DNA of 64,000 nucleotides from an uncultured Spartobacteria bacterium (GTDB taxonomy: Bacteria > Verrucomicrobiota > Verrucomicrobiia > Chthoniobacterales > JAATET01): assembly GCA_938011325.1 (NCBI GenBank), contig CALLUD010000011.1, forward strand, positions 171,088 to 235,087, in the 5' to 3' direction. The position numbers were made by a program, and so were the translations under genes. Under the pieces are notes generated by a model, which did not search any database, was not told the DNA's origin, and was given only the letters and a program-made list of their open reading frames with translations. Within the stretch, counting starts at the first letter, position 1. Each line of letters starts with the position of its first letter. Positions 59,942-64,000 of the stretch are shown in pieces.

Positions 59942-60055
59942 TCACTCCTTCGCCGGAACGCTGCCATAGTTCCGCATGCCGCTCACGGCTTGCTTCGCGA
60001 ACTGAAGCTTCTGGTCCATTTGCGTCTTTTGAACGCTGTTGACTTGAATCCGACC
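59942..60055 (-). pseudogene. C-terminal remnant of a lost gene
   Basis: The minus strand reads IQVNSVQKTQMDQKLQFAKQ then AVSGMRNYGSVPAKE and TGA at 59942-59944. This looks like a genuine protein tail. The last codons (PAKE plus stop and following bases) are identical over 22 bases to the 3' end of the GH43-like gene at 62891-62912. Upstream of about 60055 sense is lost where the PEP-CTERM promoter region begins. Confidence 0.4.
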
Positions 60056-60092
60056 GGATGGGACCCTGGTAGGGTCAGGTTATTTTGAACCC

Positions 60093-61289
60093 ATGAAAAG
60101 CCCCACCATCCCCTACCAACTGAAGCGACTCCCACGTTTCTCGATCTGCCTGGCAGCCGCCACGCTGGCTCCGCTTGCTGTCCAGGCCCAGGCAATCTGG
60201 ACCGGAGAAGAGAGCGACGTTTACATGAGCGGCGGCAACTGGAGCACCGGCACGCCTCCCACAAGCCTTGATGAGGTCCTCATCGACAACAGCGACCTCA
60301 ATCCCGCCGTGCATGCGTCTGGCAACCTCGAGCGCTTCGCCAATACGACCATCTCGGGAACCGGACAGCTCGCGATCAACTCGGGCCGTTTCATCAACGG
60401 CAATTCCACCTTCACCGTCTCCGGGGGCTCTTTTACCCATACCGGTGAGTATTTCCTCGTCGGCCACACCGGCGTGGGGCACTTCGTTCAAAGCGGCGGC
60501 ACGGTAACCACCAACCACAGCAGGGGATTCTTCCTTTCCAACAACGAAAGCGCCGAGTCCGGCTCGTCCTACACCCTCTCCGGAGGCACCCTGATCGTGA
60601 ACTCCACGGCCGGCAACCCTCCGCCGGAATGGTGGCTTCGCAGCGTGTGGTTCGGCAAAGGCTCGGGTGGAGCGAGCCCGCTGGTCGGCGACAAGTTCCA
60701 TGCCACCGGCGGCACCGCGATCTTCACCCGCACCGGCACGAATGAGGCCGGAGTGATGATCTCCCGCAATTCCAAGATCCAGGTGAGCGGCACCGCGGAG
60801 GTTACCTTCGCCGACTACTCCCACTTCTATGTGGGATACAACAATGCCGGCACCACCGGGAACGAAATCATCGTCGATGGCGGCACACTCACCATCAGCG
60901 GAGAGACGAATCTGGACGTGGGATTCGAGGACAGCGGAAAGCTGACCATCTCCGCCGGTGTCTTCAGCCTCGAGGGTTATCTAATCATTGGTGGTTCGGG
61001 TGAGGGCCTCGTGACCATGACCGGCGGTCTCGCGTCGCTCGGCGGAATTACCCATAACAGCGGAACCTTCGATTTCTCGGGCGGTATTCTCAAGATCGAG
61101 GGAGACTATTCCTCGATCGTCGACGAATCATGGTTCAACACCGCGGGCGCACCCGAGGGGGTTTCCGTGGAATTCGACCCGGTGTCGAACATCACGACGA
61201 TCGTCGCCGTTCCCGAGCCTGCGACGTTCCTTCTCGCGGCCGCCGGCCTGGCTGTCGTGACCGTCTTCAAGCGCCGCCGGCACAGCTAA
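60093..61289 (+). CDS. PEP-CTERM protein, glycine-rich repeat surface protein
   Basis: A 398-residue exported protein. Signal peptide about 1-33. The mature part begins AIWTGEESDVYMSGGNWSTG, a start typical of autotransporter-like beta-helix proteins, and continues with repeated G-G-x-F/L-T-x-S strands such as SGGSFTHTGEYFLVGHTGVG, SGGTVTTN, DGGTLTISGE and TGGLASLGG. The tail VPEPATFLLAAAGLAVVTVF plus KRRRHS is a complete PEP-CTERM signal. A strong terminator follows. Confidence 0.9.
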   Translation: MKSPTIPYQLKRLPRFSICLAAATLAPLAVQAQAIWTGEESDVYMSGGNWSTGTPPTSLDEVLIDNSDLNPAVHASGNLERFANTTISGTGQLAINSGRFINGNSTFTVSGGSFTHTGEYFLVGHTGVGHFVQSGGTVTTNHSRGFFLSNNESAESGSSYTLSGGTLIVNSTAGNPPPEWWLRSVWFGKGSGGASPLVGDKFHATGGTAIFTRTGTNEAGVMISRNSKIQVSGTAEVTFADYSHFYVGYNNAGTTGNEIIVDGGTLTISGETNLDVGFEDSGKLTISAGVFSLEGYLIIGGSGEGLVTMTGGLASLGGITHNSGTFDFSGGILKIEGDYSSIVDESWFNTAGAPEGVSVEFDPVSNITTIVAVPEPATFLLAAAGLAVVTVFKRRRHS

Positions 61290-61312
61290 GGCGATACCTC
61301 ACTGGTGTGGTC

Positions 61313-61350
61313 AACGACCCGGCGAGGATTCGCCGGGTCGTTCTGTCTTT
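61313..61350 (+). terminator. Rho-independent terminator after a PEP-CTERM gene
   Basis: AACGACCCGGCGA and TCGCCGGGTCGTT make a perfect 13-bp stem with a GGAT loop (61313-61342), followed by CTGTCTTT. Confidence 0.85.
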
Positions 61351-61400
61351 CTCCCCAGATGCTGCGGCTCTCTCCGCAGGAAACTCCCCGCTTCCTTCCG

Positions 61401-62840
61401 ATGCTTCTCCGCCGCACGCTCGTCCTCGCCGTTCTCGTCGCGTTTCTTTGCGGCCCGTTCGCATCACGCGCCGCGACGACGATCCTTCTCACCGGCGACT
61501 CGATCACCAATGGCGGGCGCAACTACGTAGGCTATCGCTACGACCTCTGGTTTGACCTCCTGAACGCCGGCTACGACATCGATTTCGTCGGCAACAACCA
61601 CACGCTCTCCCCGACGGAGAGCAGAGGCACGCCCTACCCGGACCTCTACCCCGACTACGACACGACGTTCGACAGGGACCACGACGGCTATTGGGGCATA
61701 AAGTCGTCCGAATACCTCAGCCAGAAATCCCCGGCCGCCGCCGCGCTCGCCCCCGACATCGCCATCATCAACCTCGGCACGAACGACATTCCCGGCGGAG
61801 GCCAGGGCGCGACGAACTACCAGGCCTCGATGAACAACATCAGCGCGATCATCGACCAGCTCCGCGCGGTGAACTCCGACGTGAAAATCGTCCTCACGCA
61901 ACTCACCCCGCCCTCGACGGCCTCGCCGAGCTTCGGCGCCTACGGCGGCAAGTTCCCGATCTTCAACCAGAACATCGCCGCCCTCGCCGCGTCGAAGTCC
62001 ACCGCGCAGTCGCCCATCGTCGTGGCGAACCAGTATCAGGGCTTCGATCCGGTCGCGATGACCGACGACGGCATCCACCCCAACAAATACGGCCAGCAGC
62101 TCATGGCCGCCCGCTACACGATTGCGCTGCAGACGTTCCTCTCGCCCGGCGAGCCGCCGAAAAGCCCGGCTCCGCGCATCGGCAACACGAGCTTCGACGA
62201 CATCGTTCCCGGTGGCAGCGCCTTGAGCGACGGCGCCAATACGAGCGCCCCGGGGAAATCCGCATGGACGTTCTCAAGGGTCGGCGGCAGGACGGACGCG
62301 GGGCTCTTCAACCCCGGCCCGACCACCTACACCGGCGCGGCCGGCGGCGGCACCCCGATCGGCGCCGACGGCTCGCAGATCGCCTACCTCTTCAACAACG
62401 CCGCCCTGTCCTCGAAGGACGAACTCCCGTCCATCTCCCAGACGATCGGGTCGATCCTGCTTCCCGACATGAAGCTCGCCCTCACCGTCGCGGTCGGCAA
62501 CCGCCTGCCCGGCGACGCCCACACCTCGACCTACGGCGGCTACCGCATCGAGCTTTGGGCCGGCGACACGCTCATCGGCTTCACGGAGGACGAGATCACG
62601 CCGGAGGACGGCACCTTCGCCGATGCCACGCTCTCGCTCTTCACGAACGACCTCGACCCCGCGCTCCACGGCGGGTCGTTCACCATCCGCATGACCATGA
62701 CGAGCCTCGAGCGGCGCGCGGCGACGGATTTCGACAACGTCCGCTTCGAAATGACGCCCATCCCGGAGCCGGGCACCATCGCGCTGCTCCTCCTCGGCGG
62801 CGGACTCTTCGCGCTTCGGGGAATGCCCCGCCGCCGCTGA
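61401..62840 (+). CDS. Secreted SGNH/GDSL hydrolase with PEP-CTERM tail
   Basis: A 479-residue enzyme anchored or sorted by exosortase. Signal peptide about 1-24. Residues 25-230 are the SGNH domain: GDSI with the catalytic Ser, the Gly of the YVGYRYDLW block, GTND, and DGIHPN with the catalytic Asp-His. Residues 245-450 form a beta-sandwich beginning GNTSFDDIVPGGSALSDGAN. The tail IPEPGTIALLLLGGGLFALR plus GMPRRR is PEP-CTERM. Likely deacetylates or de-esterifies polysaccharides outside the cell. Confidence 0.9.
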   Translation: MLLRRTLVLAVLVAFLCGPFASRAATTILLTGDSITNGGRNYVGYRYDLWFDLLNAGYDIDFVGNNHTLSPTESRGTPYPDLYPDYDTTFDRDHDGYWGIKSSEYLSQKSPAAAALAPDIAIINLGTNDIPGGGQGATNYQASMNNISAIIDQLRAVNSDVKIVLTQLTPPSTASPSFGAYGGKFPIFNQNIAALAASKSTAQSPIVVANQYQGFDPVAMTDDGIHPNKYGQQLMAARYTIALQTFLSPGEPPKSPAPRIGNTSFDDIVPGGSALSDGANTSAPGKSAWTFSRVGGRTDAGLFNPGPTTYTGAAGGGTPIGADGSQIAYLFNNAALSSKDELPSISQTIGSILLPDMKLALTVAVGNRLPGDAHTSTYGGYRIELWAGDTLIGFTEDEITPEDGTFADATLSLFTNDLDPALHGGSFTIRMTMTSLERRAATDFDNVRFEMTPIPEPGTIALLLLGGGLFALRGMPRRR

Positions 62841-62895
62841 CCGGCGGGGGCATCACCCCCTCGCGGGCTCACCCACCGGCGCAACCGGCCCCCCG

Positions 62896-63927
62896 TCACT
62901 CCTTCGCCGGAAACGCCTCCCGCAGCGCCTTCGCCTCCTCCGCGCCCAACTTCACCACGCTTCCGTGCCGCGCCGCCGGCGGGAACTGCACGTCCTCCTC
63001 GATCGTCCAGTTCAGCAGATCGGGCGACGACGACGCGCCGAACCGGTCCGTCATGCAATAGTCGTAGAGCAGAAGCCAGCCCGGCTTGAGCGGGTCTGGC
63101 ATCACGCTCGGGCCCTCCGTGATCGTCGGCACGATCTGCCCGTCGTTCAGCGGCCCTTCGTGAATCTCCCACGGCCCCTCCAGCCGCTCCGCGCTCGCCA
63201 CGCGGATCGCCCGGCGCTCGCCCGTCTCCGGGCCAAACTCCTCCTCCTTGTGGAAGAGGTAAAACCGTCCCTCGTGCTTCACCAGCGTGCCGTCGATCAC
63301 CGAATACGGCGGCTCGAAGAGCACCTGCGCCGGCGTGAAGGTCTTCCAGTCCTTCGTTCGTGAAAACCACAGCCTGCTCTTCTTCCAGCCCGTGTCCTCG
63401 AACGACGACGACCACAGCACGATCGTCTCCCCCGTGTCCGGATCGTGAAACCACTCCGGCGCCCAGATGTTCCCCGCCGGCCGGCCCTGGTCGTCCGTCA
63501 CCCCCGCCATCAGCGGCAGCGACCGCGCGTCCTCCCAATGCACCAGATCCCGCGACACCGCCGTCAGGCACACCGGCCCCGCGCCATCGCGTTTGCCCAC
63601 ACGGCCCGTCCCCATCAACCGCCACGTGCCATCCGGCTGCCGCTGCAGAAACGGATCCCGCAGCCGCTGCCCCCACACCGGCTCGTTGCCGTTGAGCGGC
63701 TCCCAATGCCGCCCGTCCGTCGAGATCGCGTAGTGGAGCTGCTCCACCTCCATCGCCCCCTCCAGCGGCACCTGATACTCCTTGCCATCCGGCCCGATCT
63801 CCACGCGCCCCGGATACCGCTGCCGGAAATACGCCAGCAGCCACGCCCCCTCCTCTTCCTCCGCCGCCACGGCGACGGCACCGCCCTGCGCAATCAGGGC
63901 CAATCCAAGAAACACAAGCAGCTTCAT
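62896..63927 (-). CDS. Secreted glycoside hydrolase family 43-like beta-propeller enzyme
   Basis: A 343-residue protein with signal peptide (MKLLVFLGLALIAQGGAVAV, cleavage near 22). The five-bladed propeller shows LLAYFRQRYPGR, HYAISTDGRHWEPLNGNEPV, RDPFLQRQPDGTWRLMGTG (Asp of RDP), WAPEWFHDPDTGETIVLWSS (Glu of WAPEW), VIDGTLVKHEGRFYLFHKEE and EGPSVMPDP (third acidic position). These match GH43/GH117-like arabinosidases and related enzymes. Substrate unknown. Convergent with the SGNH gene. Confidence 0.82.
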   Translation of the reverse strand: MKLLVFLGLALIAQGGAVAVAAEEEEGAWLLAYFRQRYPGRVEIGPDGKEYQVPLEGAMEVEQLHYAISTDGRHWEPLNGNEPVWGQRLRDPFLQRQPDGTWRLMGTGRVGKRDGAGPVCLTAVSRDLVHWEDARSLPLMAGVTDDQGRPAGNIWAPEWFHDPDTGETIVLWSSSFEDTGWKKSRLWFSRTKDWKTFTPAQVLFEPPYSVIDGTLVKHEGRFYLFHKEEEFGPETGERRAIRVASAERLEGPWEIHEGPLNDGQIVPTITEGPSVMPDPLKPGWLLLYDYCMTDRFGASSSPDLLNWTIEEDVQFPPAARHGSVVKLGAEEAKALREAFPAKE

Positions 63928-64000
63928 TCCAGGGGTGTTGAACCCCCTTCCATACCTGCCGTCGCGCGGAATCACAAACCCCGCGACGAAACGAAAGCCG

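Overview
The window is a GC-rich, densely coded bacterial chromosome segment. No tRNA, rRNA, CRISPR array, transposase or phage gene was recognised. It best fits a member of Verrucomicrobiota. The grounds are four proteins or gene remnants with PEP-CTERM tails (two of them with autotransporter-type beta-strand or glycine-rich repeats), many secreted proteins of unknown family, an alpha-helical repeat protein with W/LPAG motifs, and archaeal-type family B DNA polymerase and deoxyhypusine-synthase-like genes in an otherwise bacterial background. This is inference from gene content; no marker gene suited to firm placement was read.

Region 1-20 kb is mostly housekeeping. A minus-strand run holds tlyA, nadK, a PTS IIA protein, a DUF2892 protein, an OppF-type ATPase and rodA, with ATGA or similar overlaps at several junctions. 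Next to it are an orphan acyl carrier protein and a run dinG-like / mtgA / D-Ala-D-Ala carboxypeptidase / phosphofructokinase / apt. Then come an LptF/G permease, dusB, a membrane-anchored helical-repeat protein, aroB, a SnoaL-like protein, an SDR, and a LysR regulator divergent from a DoxX gene with a good LysR operator between them.

Region 20.7-25.3 kb is the least gene-dense part. It carries a family of short palindromic intergenic repeats, a G-rich tract, hairpins, a frameshifted secreted-protein gene, one intact PEP-CTERM beta-strand-repeat protein, an in-frame orphan remnant of an Ig-like domain, and an aldo/keto reductase reduced to its two ends.

Region 25.4-31.8 kb is a tight plus-strand operon: FAD oxidoreductase, TIM-barrel epimerase, LPG-synthase-TM-type membrane protein, RibD-type reductase, SRPBCC protein, ketosynthase and TSUP permease. 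It looks like a small uncharacterised biosynthetic locus.

Region 31.8-46.3 kb holds a secreted dienelactone hydrolase, a secreted repeat protein, DUF420, a UvrD/PcrA helicase, a second D-Ala-D-Ala carboxypeptidase, a TPR protein with proC, a lipoprotein, a bacterial deoxyhypusine-synthase-like gene, and the tetrapyrrole set hemA-hemC-(cobA-hemD fusion) preceded by a shrunken CcsA/HemX-like gene.

Region 46.3-64 kb has a family B DNA polymerase, an ABCG-type exporter, a membrane/coiled-coil gene pair, ndk, thiH, a 70-residue orphan histidine-kinase phosphoacceptor domain, and a block of secreted or surface enzymes: a beta-lactamase-fold hydrolase, an esterase, two PEP-CTERM proteins and a GH43-like glycosidase. 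The strongest cross-window signals are a shared C-terminal Ig-like domain on three secreted proteins plus one orphan copy, a recurrent pattern of genes that keep both ends but have lost their middles, and three convergent gene pairs whose stop codons overlap in a single TTAG or CTAG.
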